From positions 1 through 15,740 of the forward strand of contig CAIYXG010000427.1 of assembly GCA_903930035.1 (NCBI GenBank): a DNA stretch of 15,740 nucleotides. The letters are read 5' to 3'. Below the pieces are notes generated by a model, which saw nothing but the letters and a program-made list of their open reading frames with translations, did no database searches and had not been told where the DNA came from. Both the position numbers and the translations under genes were made by a program. The stretch comes from an uncultured Actinomycetes bacterium (GTDB lineage: Bacteria > Actinomycetota > Acidimicrobiia > Acidimicrobiales > Microtrichaceae). The first letter of the stretch is position 1; the number at the start of each line of letters is the position of its first letter. Below are positions 5,526 to 12,237 of this stretch, piece by piece.

Positions 5526-6904
5526 TCTGATCCCCGCCGATCCGAACCGCGCGGCGGCGGTGGCCGCCGATCCGAACCGGGCGGCGGTGGCCGCCCGTGC
5601 CGCTGGCTGGTCATCCGGCGGCCCGTGGGGGTCGTCAGGTCGAGGAACCCATCGTCCCGGAGGCGGGCGCTCCAGCCGGGGGTGTGCCACACGGCGTGGT
5701 GGGTCGGGCAGAGGGTGGCGGATCGGCGCACGTCGGTGGCACCTCCGAGCCGCACCTCGTCCAGGTGGTGGAGCTGGGTCCAGGTCGGGGGGGCGTCGCA
5801 TCCGGGGTGGACACACCCGCCGTCCCGCACCAGGGCGGCTCGGCGTTGCGCCGGGCTGAACGCCCGCACGCTCCGGCCCAGGTCGAGCGGAACGCCGAGC
5901 GCGTCGACGATCACAGGGTGGAGGACGGCGTCGCAGAGCAGTTGACGGACGGTGTCGTCCTGGAGCCGCACCCCGTCGGCCGTCGTGCCGACCGCGGTCC
6001 GGCCGAGCGAACCGTCCGGGGCGAGTGGATCGCCGGCGTGGATCACCACGACGGCGTCGGTCACCGGCGGCCGGGCACCCGGCCGGGATGCGGTCCCGCG
6101 ACGCAGCAGCTCGGCGATCGACTCGGCCACCAGCTCGGCGTGTGAGGGGATCACATGACCGGACCGCTCGTTGGCGAGTTCCCGGTGGCGCCGGTACCGG
6201 CGCTCGAGCTCGTCGTCGACCGCCGCACGAACCTGCCGGGCGGTTCCGCCGTGGAACGTCGCATCGAGGTGGAGCGAGTCGCCGAGGCCGTCCCGGATCC
6301 GCGCCCGGTCACGACCGCCGTCGGGGCGGTGCCCCCCGTCGGGATCCGCTGCGGCCACCAGGGCCTGCACCTCCCGGGACCACTGCTCGAACCGGACACC
6401 CCGTGCGAGGTCGATGAGCTCACCCTGACAGGCCTGCACCACCGGCGCGACCCGTGGGGTCGCCAGTCGGGTCAGGACCGCGGCGTGGTGCAGCGTGATC
6501 CGTCCGTCGCCGACGGCGGGGACGAGCTGGTCGAGGGTCGAACGCGCCGCCCGGGCGACCGCGGTGACCCGGGTCGCCACGGGCCGCGGCAGGCCGTGCT
6601 CCGCCCCGAGCCAGGAGGAGGTCCGCAGCCCGCACTCCGAGAAGGTCGTGCCCCGGGCCTCCAGCTCCCCGACGACGGCGAGCAGGGTCGCGTCGAGCTC
6701 GTGCTGGGCGCGGTCGAGTGCTCCGACGACCGACAGCAACTCGGCGTCGTCGAGATGGCTCGGGTCGTCGTCGAGCGACCACGAACCAGCTCCGAGAGGG
6801 CACGGGGTGGTCCCGGGCGGGTCGCCGTCGACGATCGCGGTCACACCCGACGGATCGTCGTGCGGTCCCCGCAGGTCTGCTTCCAGCACGTCTGGTGCAC
6901 GCAC
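5519..6904 (-). CDS. DUF222 / HNH endonuclease-domain protein (13E12 repeat family-like)
   Basis: A protein of about 461 aa with an N-terminal DUF222 helical domain (HLDDAELLSVVGALDRAQHE onward) and a C-terminal HNH-type zinc domain. That domain shows Cys364-x4-Cys369, His379-His380, Cys399 and CPTHHAVWH (His402, His403, His407). The position that is normally Asn (TDLxNxxLLC in relatives) reads Arg-Arg (TDVRRSATLC), so nuclease activity is doubtful. The family is widespread and multicopy in Actinobacteria, and several mycobacterial members are under LexA control; a perfect LexA box lies 143 bp upstream here. GTG 6904 is the most upstream usable start before sequence that no longer looks coding; GTG 6889 is an alternative. 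The extreme C-terminus is a Pro/Arg/Gly/Ser tail made by a DNA tandem repeat. Confidence 0.85.
   Translation of the reverse strand: MRAPDVLEADLRGPHDDPSGVTAIVDGDPPGTTPCPLGAGSWSLDDDPSHLDDAELLSVVGALDRAQHELDATLLAVVGELEARGTTFSECGLRTSSWLGAEHGLPRPVATRVTAVARAARSTLDQLVPAVGDGRITLHHAAVLTRLATPRVAPVVQACQGELIDLARGVRFEQWSREVQALVAAADPDGGHRPDGGRDRARIRDGLGDSLHLDATFHGGTARQVRAAVDDELERRYRRHRELANERSGHVIPSHAELVAESIAELLRRGTASRPGARPPVTDAVVVIHAGDPLAPDGSLGRTAVGTTADGVRLQDDTVRQLLCDAVLHPVIVDALGVPLDLGRSVRAFSPAQRRAALVRDGGCVHPGCDAPPTWTQLHHLDEVRLGGATDVRRSATLCPTHHAVWHTPGWSARLRDDGFLDLTTPTGRRMTSQRHGRPPPPGSDRRPPPPRGSDRRGSDQ
5536..5592. repeat. Two-copy tandem repeat encoding the HNH protein's C-terminal tail
   Basis: A 30-bp unit (5536-5565) is followed by a nearly identical 27-bp unit (5566-5592). 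Both begin GCCGATCCGAACCG and then carry GCGGCGG runs. Read on the minus strand they encode GRPPPPGSDRRPPPPRGSDR. The 3-bp length difference is a whole codon, so the frame is kept, which suggests slippage within a coding tail. Confidence 0.7.
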
Positions 6905-7018
6905 GACGTGGCTCCACGTCCCGGACCGATGGTGCGGTCCCGATGGCAGCCATCGCTGCGATCCGCTCGCCGGTTCGCAGCCGGTCCGGCTCTGTGACCG
7001 GCCTGCGACACGACCAGC

Positions 7019-7039
7019 CGGAACCGAGATGCGGTTCCG
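7019..7039 (-). promoter_or_regulatory. 8-bp stem hairpin next to the SOS box
   Basis: CGGAACCG (7019-7026) and CGGTTCCG (7032-7039) form a perfect 8-bp inverted repeat with a 5-base loop. It lies between the LexA box and the HNH start, so it would fall at the promoter or in the 5' leader. It may be an mRNA hairpin or a second operator. The structure is seen; the role is unknown. Confidence 0.4.
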
Positions 7040-7046
7040 ACTGAAA

Positions 7047-7060
7047 CGAACGTGTGTTCG
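7047..7060 (-). promoter_or_regulatory. LexA (SOS) box upstream of the HNH gene
   Basis: CGAACGTGTGTTCG matches the actinobacterial/Gram-positive LexA consensus CGAAC-RNRY-GTTYG at every position. On the minus strand, TTGAAT (7061-7066) lies immediately 5' of the box and could be a -35 element. A clear -10 is not visible. The box predicts DNA-damage induction of the DUF222/HNH gene, in keeping with known LexA control of 13E12-family genes in mycobacteria. Confidence 0.75.
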
Positions 7061-7322
7061 ATTCAACCAGCCCGGCGCCCGGCTGTCAAGGACCCCGAGA
7101 CCGGGTCGAGGTGCCCGCTCCACCGCAACCCGGGAGCCGGATCCCTGCATCGTCGCCGCCGGGTGGGGATGGCCACCACGTGATCGTCGTGCCCGTGTTC
7201 GTGTCCCTGGTCTGGATCCGCTCGGCCCGATCGAGCCGCGCCGGGCGGGCGTCCCCCGTCGCCCCGGAGACGACGGCAGGCATGGCTGCGCTGGCCTCGG
7301 TCGTGCTCGTGGTGGTCGTCGG

Positions 7323-7342
7323 GGCCGATCCCCGGGTCGGCC
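7323..7342 (-). terminator. Weak hairpin after the sulfatase gene
   Basis: GGCCGA (7323-7328) and TCGGCC (7337-7342) flank an 8-base loop, 7 bp past the sulfatase stop. There is no U-tract. It could end the second sufC-sufS-sufU-sulfatase transcript, but the evidence is thin. Confidence 0.25.
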
Positions 7343-7349
7343 GTCCGGC

Positions 7350-8927
7350 TCAGTCCAGGCCGAGGCGGACGAACTGGTCGTCGGGCGCCTCGACCTCCTC
7401 GAGCGCCGCGCGCAGCTGGTCGCGGGCCAGCGCGACCGCCCGGCGGATGGTCGGGTCGTCACTGGCCGAGGCGACCAGGTCGGTCCGTTCGTCCGGGTCC
7501 TCCACCCGGTCCACGAGGTGGTCCCCGGCGCAGGCGCCCCAGGCCCAGAAGGGAAGCAGGTCGCCGGCCCGGAACGGTTGGCGGATCACCGGGATGTCGG
7601 ATCCGGGCATGCGGTCGAGCCGAGCCCGGTCGTCGGGCGGCGGGAGCCAGACCACGCCGTCCGCGTCGGCGTGGACCGGCATCGTGGACCACCGGTTCGA
7701 CCACATGGACAGCGGCTCGTCGCCACCCGCGCTGCCGCACGCGAACCGCACCGTCGGGGTGACCAGGTGGACCTCCCGACCCCAGACGCCGCCCAGGACG
7801 TGGTCCCGCACGCTGGTCGCAGCGCCGGTGAGGAGCGGGATGAGCGACCGGCCGTGGGTCCGGTGGTCGACCCGGATGTCGAAGGCATCACAGATCGTGG
7901 CGTGCAGGTCGACCGTCGTCGTCAGGGCGCTGCACACCCGGGCGTCGACGCCGGGCCAGCGCACGAGCAGCGGGATGTGGCCCAGGGTGTTGCGGACCCA
8001 GGTCCCCGGCTTTCCCCAGAGGTCGTCCTCGCCCAGGTAGTGGCCGTGGTCGGTGCACACGATGACGGCCGTGTCGTCGGACCGGCCGGTGCGTTCGAGT
8101 GCGTCGAGCACCCGGCCGAACCAGTGGTCGATCATCGACAGCTTCGCGCCGTACTGGGCGCGCACCTGCGTGGCCTGTCGTTCGTTCAGTTGCCCGGACG
8201 CGACGGCGCCGACGGCGTAGGGCGGCCACACCAGGTGGGGGCCGTCGCGGTCGACGTCCCAGTCGGGGTCGTAGCGGGATGCCCAGGGTTCGGGGGTGTC
8301 GAAGGGTTCGTGCGGGTCGAACTCGTCGATGACGAGCAGCCAGCGGTCGGCCGCAGGTGCCTCCTCCTCGAGCCATCGGGCCGCAGCCGACATGGTGCGC
8401 GGCCCCGGGAAGTCGGCCTCGTCGCGGAACCAGGCTCGGCTGTCGTCGTAGGGCATGTGGGGGCGGTGGAACGACGGCGCGCCGATCCACGTGGGGTCGG
8501 ACGCCGTGCGCCAGGGGTCGGACTCGTGGCCGCGCTGGTAGTCCCAGGCGCTGAAGTCGACGTGGTAGTTCTCACCGCCGGTCTCGAACAGGTGTGGGTG
8601 GTCCGAGACCAGCTTCGTGGTGACCCCGGCCCGGCGCAGCGGGGCCGTGACGGCCGACTCCCACAGTTCGATCGACCCCCACGGCCGCCACAGGAAGTCC
8701 CACGAGCCGCAGAGCAGGTCGTGGCGGGCGGGGATGCACGGCAGCGATCCTGACTGGTGGTCGGTGAACCGCACCGCGCCGGCGGCGAAGGCGTCCAGGT
8801 TCGGTGTGTGGAACTCGCGGCCTCCGTAGCAGCCGAGGAGGTGGCGGTTCAGTGAGTCGAGCAGGACCAGGACCAGGTGGCGCGGTCGGGGCGGCGGCCC
8901 GGTCCCGTGCGGATCGGGCCCGGACAC
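7350..8927 (-). CDS. Sulfatase family (alkaline phosphatase superfamily) hydrolase
   Basis: A 525-aa sulfatase-type enzyme. Metal-binding Asp24 lies in LVLVLLDSLNRHLLGCYG. The catalytic segment LPCIPARHDLLCG has the C-x-P-A-R motif, with Cys64 as the predicted formylglycine residue. CTDHGHYLGEDDLWGKPGTW is the C-terminal metal-site motif typical of type I sulfatases and related phosphonate or phosphate monoester hydrolases. No signal peptide is visible, so it is probably cytoplasmic, and the natural substrate cannot be read from the sequence. It starts with GTG 7 bp after the sufU stop and so looks cotranscribed with the second sufC, sufS and sufU. Why a sulfatase rides on a suf operon is unclear; sulfur release for assimilation is one speculative link. 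Confidence 0.9.
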   Translation of the reverse strand: MSGPDPHGTGPPPRPRHLVLVLLDSLNRHLLGCYGGREFHTPNLDAFAAGAVRFTDHQSGSLPCIPARHDLLCGSWDFLWRPWGSIELWESAVTAPLRRAGVTTKLVSDHPHLFETGGENYHVDFSAWDYQRGHESDPWRTASDPTWIGAPSFHRPHMPYDDSRAWFRDEADFPGPRTMSAAARWLEEEAPAADRWLLVIDEFDPHEPFDTPEPWASRYDPDWDVDRDGPHLVWPPYAVGAVASGQLNERQATQVRAQYGAKLSMIDHWFGRVLDALERTGRSDDTAVIVCTDHGHYLGEDDLWGKPGTWVRNTLGHIPLLVRWPGVDARVCSALTTTVDLHATICDAFDIRVDHRTHGRSLIPLLTGAATSVRDHVLGGVWGREVHLVTPTVRFACGSAGGDEPLSMWSNRWSTMPVHADADGVVWLPPPDDRARLDRMPGSDIPVIRQPFRAGDLLPFWAWGACAGDHLVDRVEDPDERTDLVASASDDPTIRRAVALARDQLRAALEEVEAPDDQFVRLGLD

Positions 8928-8934
8928 GTCGACC

Positions 8935-9438
8935 TCAGCCCCCGGCGTCGTCGAACCCCTGCAGCAGGGTGTTCCACCCGAGCGTCGCGCACTTGATGCG
9001 GACGGGGAACTTCACCACGCCCTTGAGCGCGTCCAGGTCACCGAGCGGCAGCTCGCCGGGTTCGACCGTGCCGCCGTCGGCCTCGGCCTCGGAGCCGTCG
9101 CCGCCGAGTTCGCCCTCGTGGATGGACATCATCGACTTGAAGGCCCGGGTCAGGTGGCGGGCGTCGCCGACCGTGTGGCCCTTGACGGCGGCCGACATCA
9201 TCGACGCCGAGGACTGCGAGATCGAGCACCCCTGGCCGCCGATCCGCAGGTCGGTGATCGTGGCGTCGTCGCCCTTGGCCGGGTCGTCGAGCTCCAGGTA
9301 GACGACGATCTCGTCGCCGCACAGCGGGTTGAACCCGTCGGTGCGGTGTGCCGGCGGCACGGCGAGCTCGCCGCGGTTCCGCGGGCTGCGGTAGTGGTCG
9401 AGGATGATCTCTCGGTAGAGGTCTTCGAGACCCGACAT
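8935..9438 (-). CDS. sufU: SufU sulfur-transfer protein (IscU-like, zinc-dependent)
   Basis: A 167-aa SufU. SufU takes persulfide sulfur from SufS through zinc-ligand exchange and hands it to the SufBCD scaffold. The three Cys plus Asp of the zinc site are present: Cys40 and Asp42 in NPLCGDE, Cys71 in GQGCSIS and Cys150 in RIKCATLGW. The SufU-specific insertion relative to IscU is present and carries an acidic, Gly-rich stretch (about residues 109-128) that looks somewhat long. ATG 9438 is preceded by GGAGG on the minus strand. sufU follows sufS with an 81-bp gap and is followed 7 bp later by the sulfatase. The gap contains a -10-like CACAAT (9470-9475), so sufU may also have its own promoter. 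Confidence 0.95.
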   Translation of the reverse strand: MSGLEDLYREIILDHYRSPRNRGELAVPPAHRTDGFNPLCGDEIVVYLELDDPAKGDDATITDLRIGGQGCSISQSSASMMSAAVKGHTVGDARHLTRAFKSMMSIHEGELGGDGSEAEADGGTVEPGELPLGDLDALKGVVKFPVRIKCATLGWNTLLQGFDDAGG

Positions 9439-9487
9439 GTGGGGAGCCTCCAGGGCTGGTCGTCGTTCGATTGTGGCACGCCCGCAC

Positions 9488-9500
9488 GCCGCCCGGCGGC
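9488..9500 (-). other. Short hairpin between sufS and sufU
   Basis: GCCGC (9488-9492) and GCGGC (9496-9500) form a small stem with a 3-base loop in the 81-bp gap between sufS and sufU. It may be an mRNA processing or attenuation element, or chance in GC-rich DNA. Confidence 0.2.
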
Positions 9501-9519
9501 ACGAGGGGCGGGTCCCGGA

Positions 9520-10782
9520 CTAGAGGCCGAAGAAGTCCAGGGCGTCGGCCAGCGCGTCACCGAGCACGTCGATGTCGTCGGTGTCGTTGTAGACGTACCA
9601 CGACGCCCGGGTGGTGGCGCCCACGCCGAGCACCCGCATGAGCGGCTTGGCGCAGTGGTGGCCGGGCCGCACGCCGACGCCGTGCTCGTTGAGCACCTGC
9701 GACATGTCGTGGGGGTGGATGTCGGCCAGGGCGAAGCTGAGCACGCCGCCGCGGGCCTCGGGCTCCTGGGGGCCGTGGATGGTGAGGGCGTCGCCGAACC
9801 GGTCGGTGAGCATCTCGATCGCGTAGCGGTTCAGCGCCACCTCGTGCGCACGCACCTGGTCCATGCCGAGCGCGTCCAGGTAGTCGACCGCGGCGCCCAG
9901 GCCCACGGCCTCGGCCACGGCGGGCGTGCCGGCCTCGAACTTCTGGGGCACCGCGGCGGGCGTGAACCCGTCCATGGTGACGTCCAGGATCATGCCGCCG
10001 CCGCCCAGGAACGGGGGCGTGGCGTCGAGCACCTCGGGCCGTCCCCACAGCACGCCGATGCCGGTCGGGCCGAGCATCTTGTGCGACGAGAACGCCACGA
10101 AGTCCGCCCCGAAGGTCTGGACGTCCAGCGACAGGTGCGGCGCGTACTGGCAGGCGTCGACCGCGACGAGCGCCCCCGCGGCGTGCGCCCGCTCGGCCAG
10201 CTCGGTGACCGGCGTGATGGTGCCGGTCACGTTCGACATGGCGGTGACGGCCAGCATCTTGGCGCCGTCGAGCAGCGCGTCCAGGCCGGACAGGTCCAGC
10301 CGGCCGTCGGGCCCGACCGGGATCCACCGCAGCTCGACGCCCTGCTCGGCCGCCAGCTGGTGCCACGGGACGATGTTGGCGTGGTGCTCGAGCTGGCTGA
10401 GGACCACCACGTCGCCGGCCGAGAGGAACTTCCCGCCCCAGGCCCGGGCCACCAGGTTGAGCGACTCGGTGGCGTTCTTGGTGAAGACGACCTGGTCGGG
10501 CGACGTGGCACCGATGAACCGGGCGACCTTGGCGCGGGCGCCCTCGAGGGCGTTCGTGGCCTGCTCGGCGAGCGAGTAGGCGGCCCGGTGGACGTTGGCG
10601 TTGGACGTCTCGTAGTAGTGGTCCATCGCCTCGAGCACGGCCCGGGGCTTCTGGCTGGTGGCGGCGGTGTCCAGGTAGGTCAGCCGCTTCCCGTTCATCT
10701 GGGTGGCCAGGATGGGGAAGTCCTTGCGGATCGCCTCGACGTCCAGGTCGTGGCCAGGTCCGTCCTGGCCCGGGCCGGTCAC
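9520..10782 (-). CDS. sufS: Cysteine desulfurase SufS (group II, PLP-dependent)
   Basis: A 420-aa class V aminotransferase-fold cysteine desulfurase, which turns L-cysteine into L-alanine plus an enzyme persulfide that feeds SufU. It has the PLP Schiff-base Lys235 in FSSHKMLGPTGIGVLWG and His134 in LEHHANIVPW, the PLP-stacking region. Asp209 lies in VAVDACQYAPH. The catalytic Cys377 lies in RPGHHCAKP, the short group II (SufS) loop rather than the longer IscS loop. The GTG at 10782 is chosen because it overlaps the second sufC stop by 4 bp (GTGA), suggesting translational coupling. The open frame continues upstream but only as antisense of sufC. Confidence 0.96.
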   Translation of the reverse strand: MTGPGQDGPGHDLDVEAIRKDFPILATQMNGKRLTYLDTAATSQKPRAVLEAMDHYYETSNANVHRAAYSLAEQATNALEGARAKVARFIGATSPDQVVFTKNATESLNLVARAWGGKFLSAGDVVVLSQLEHHANIVPWHQLAAEQGVELRWIPVGPDGRLDLSGLDALLDGAKMLAVTAMSNVTGTITPVTELAERAHAAGALVAVDACQYAPHLSLDVQTFGADFVAFSSHKMLGPTGIGVLWGRPEVLDATPPFLGGGGMILDVTMDGFTPAAVPQKFEAGTPAVAEAVGLGAAVDYLDALGMDQVRAHEVALNRYAIEMLTDRFGDALTIHGPQEPEARGGVLSFALADIHPHDMSQVLNEHGVGVRPGHHCAKPLMRVLGVGATTRASWYVYNDTDDIDVLGDALADALDFFGL

Positions 10783-11546
10783 TTCCACGAGTCGAAGCCC
10801 TCCGACTCCAGGCGCTCGGCCAGCTCGGGCCCGCCGGTGTCCACGATGCGGCCGTCGACCAGGATGTGCACCACGTCCGGCGTGAGGTGCTCGAGGAGCC
10901 GCTGGTAGTGCGTGATGACCAGGACGCCCAGGTCGGGGCGGTCGGCGCGCACCTCGTTGACGCCCTTGGCGACCACGCGCAGGGCGTCGATGTCGAGGCC
11001 GGAGTCGGTCTCGTCGAGGATCGCCAGCTCGGGCTCGAGGATGGCCATCTGGAGCACCTCGTTGCGCTTCTTCTCGCCGCCCGAGAACCCCTCGTTCAGG
11101 AAGCGGTCGGCGAACGCCGGGTCCATCTCCAGGCGCTCCATCCACTCCATCATCTTCAGGCGGATCTCGAGCACCGAGAGGTCGATGCCCTTGCGCTCGG
11201 AGAGGGCCTGGCGCAGGAACTGCCGCACCGAGACGCCCGGGATCTCCTGGGGGTACTGGAAGGCCAGGAAGATGCCGGCCTTGCCACGGACGTCGGTGCC
11301 CCAGTCGGTGATGTCGTCGCCCTTGAACCGCAGCGAGCCGCCGGTGACCGTGTACTCGGGCGAGCCCATCAGGGTGCTGGCCAGCGTGGACTTGCCGGAG
11401 CCGTTGGGGCCCATGAGGGCGTGCACCTCGCCGGGCCGGACGACCAGGTCGACGCCGCGCAGGATGGGGCTGTCGGGCTGCTCGGCCGGGGCGGCGTGCA
11501 GGTCGCGGATCTCGAACAGGGGAGCGGTCTCGTCGGCGCCGGACAT
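10779..11546 (-). CDS. sufC: Fe-S cluster assembly ATPase SufC, second (canonical) copy
   Basis: A 255-aa SufC with textbook motifs: Walker A GPNGSGKST (Lys52), Q-loop Gln97 in AFQYPQEIPGV, signature FSGGEKKRNE (from 154), Walker B glutamate Glu179 in ILDETDSGLDIDAL, and H-loop His213 in ITHYQRLL. It is closer to the family consensus than the copy at 4494. It heads the minus-strand unit with sufS, sufU and a sulfatase. The ATG at 11546 lies 7 bp after a -10-like TAGCCT (minus strand), so the mRNA is probably leaderless. A perfect 32-bp inverted repeat lies just upstream. Two intact SufC copies raise the possibility of a mixed SufC pair in the SufBC2D complex. Confidence 0.95.
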   Translation of the reverse strand: MSGADETAPLFEIRDLHAAPAEQPDSPILRGVDLVVRPGEVHALMGPNGSGKSTLASTLMGSPEYTVTGGSLRFKGDDITDWGTDVRGKAGIFLAFQYPQEIPGVSVRQFLRQALSERKGIDLSVLEIRLKMMEWMERLEMDPAFADRFLNEGFSGGEKKRNEVLQMAILEPELAILDETDSGLDIDALRVVAKGVNEVRADRPDLGVLVITHYQRLLEHLTPDVVHILVDGRIVDTGGPELAERLESEGFDSWK

Positions 11547-11553
11547 GGCCGTC

Positions 11554-11559
11554 AGGCTA
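11554..11559 (-). promoter_or_regulatory. -10 element of the second sufC unit, predicted leaderless
   Basis: On the minus strand TAGCCT lies 7 bp before the ATG of the second sufC. This fits the TANNNT pattern and spacing of actinobacterial leaderless promoters. The inverted-repeat operator begins 11 bp further upstream, over the -35 region. Confidence 0.45.
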
Positions 11560-11570
11560 GTTCGCCCCTC

Positions 11571-11602
11571 GGGGTTTCTCCTAAGCAGGTAGGAGAAACC
11601 CC
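11571..11602 (-). promoter_or_regulatory. Perfect 32-bp inverted repeat upstream of the second sufC (suf operator candidate)
   Basis: Arms GGGGTTTCTCCTA (11571-11583) and TAGGAGAAACCCC (11590-11602) are exact reverse complements around a 6-bp spacer. It sits between the hydrolase stop codon and the sufC promoter. Degenerate copies with the same 13-6-13 layout lie before sufB (97-128) and sufD (2908-2939), which argues for an operator rather than a terminator; no T-run follows on the minus strand. SUF genes are classically controlled by Fe-S-sensing SufR or IscR-type repressors. Whether this is such a site is inferred. Confidence 0.65.
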
Positions 11603-11622
11603 CGGGCGGGTGCCGGGGCGGG

Positions 11623-12234
11623 TCACCAGCCCCGGTCGACCCACTCCTGCAGGTGCGGCGACTCGTCGCCGAGCGTGCTGTCCAGGCCGTGGCCCGGGAG
11701 GATCAGGGTCTCGGCGCCGAACGGCGCGAACAGCCGCCGTTCGATCGACTCGATGATGGTGGGGAAGTCGCCGCCCTCGAGGCTGGTGTTGCCGGGGCCG
11801 CCCGGGAAGAGCGTGTCGCCGGTGAACAGCACGGGCGTGCCCTCGACCCAGAAGCACATGGAGCCCGGGGTGTGGCCCGGCGTGTGGATGGTGCGCAGGC
11901 GCAGCTCGCCGACCTCGACGACCGTGTCGTCCTCGACGATCTCGTCGTAGCTCGGGAGCATCGCCGCGTCCTCGGCGGTGACCCCCACGGAGTAGCCGGC
12001 CTCGCGCAGCTCGGGCACGGCCTGGATGTGGTCCCAGTGGCCGTGGGTCTCGAGGACGCGCCGCACGCCGAGCGTCCGGGCCAGCTCGAGCAGCTGCTCG
12101 TGCTCGTTGGCGGCGTCGATGAGCACGGCGTCGCCGGTCCGGGTGCACCGCAGGACGAACACGTTGTTGTCGAACGGGCCGACGACGACCTTGTGGACCT
12201 GGTACCCGGAGTCGGACAGGTGCAGGGTGCTCAT
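11623..12234 (-). CDS. Metallo-beta-lactamase-fold hydrolase (glyoxalase II-like)
   Basis: A 203-aa MBL-fold enzyme with a complete dinuclear metal site. The ligands are THGHWDH (His64, His66, Asp68, His69), His121 in HTPGHTPGS, Asp140 in FTGDTLFPGG and His182 in ILPGHG. The size and motifs fit the hydroxyacylglutathione hydrolase-like group, which cleaves thioesters (or persulfides in the ETHE1-like branch). In Actinobacteria the thiol would more likely be mycothiol than glutathione; the substrate is not determined. The ATG at 12234 lies 3 bp after the PIN-domain toxin stop, so the gene appears to share an operon with the toxin-antitoxin pair. Confidence 0.88.
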   Translation of the reverse strand: MSTLHLSDSGYQVHKVVVGPFDNNVFVLRCTRTGDAVLIDAANEHEQLLELARTLGVRRVLETHGHWDHIQAVPELREAGYSVGVTAEDAAMLPSYDEIVEDDTVVEVGELRLRTIHTPGHTPGSMCFWVEGTPVLFTGDTLFPGGPGNTSLEGGDFPTIIESIERRLFAPFGAETLILPGHGLDSTLGDESPHLQEWVDRGW

Positions 12235-12237
12235 GGC

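Larger units (their letters stand above)
6905..7349. other. 445-bp intergenic region holding the HNH upstream region and an SOS box
   Basis: No gene is supported here; open frames on either strand are low-complexity and resemble no family I know. Seen features are a hairpin (7019-7039), a LexA box (7047-7060) and a possible weak hairpin past the sulfatase stop (7323-7342). Positions 7061-7320 show nothing recognisable. Confidence 0.6.

Noticed and set aside
4440..5816. 458-codon open frame on the minus strand opposite the first sufC
   Set aside because: Its product is Arg/Gly/Val-rich with no domain, and it is fully antisense to well-supported sufC and pterin dehydratase genes. Such frames are expected in very GC-rich DNA.
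7061..7320. Possible small gene between the HNH and sulfatase genes
   Set aside because: Frames on both strands are short or low-complexity, without a ribosome site or family resemblance.
6495..8753. 752-codon open frame on the plus strand
   Set aside because: Antisense to the sulfatase and HNH genes and crosses the intergenic region; no motif and atypical composition.
9118..10908. 596-codon open frame on the plus strand
   Set aside because: Antisense shadow of sufU and sufS; composition is His/Val/Gly-rich without any recognisable motif.
11571..11602. Inverted repeat read as an intrinsic terminator of the hydrolase gene
   Set aside because: No T-run follows the stem on the minus strand, and the sequence recurs before sufB and sufD, which points to an operator. 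A dual role cannot be excluded.
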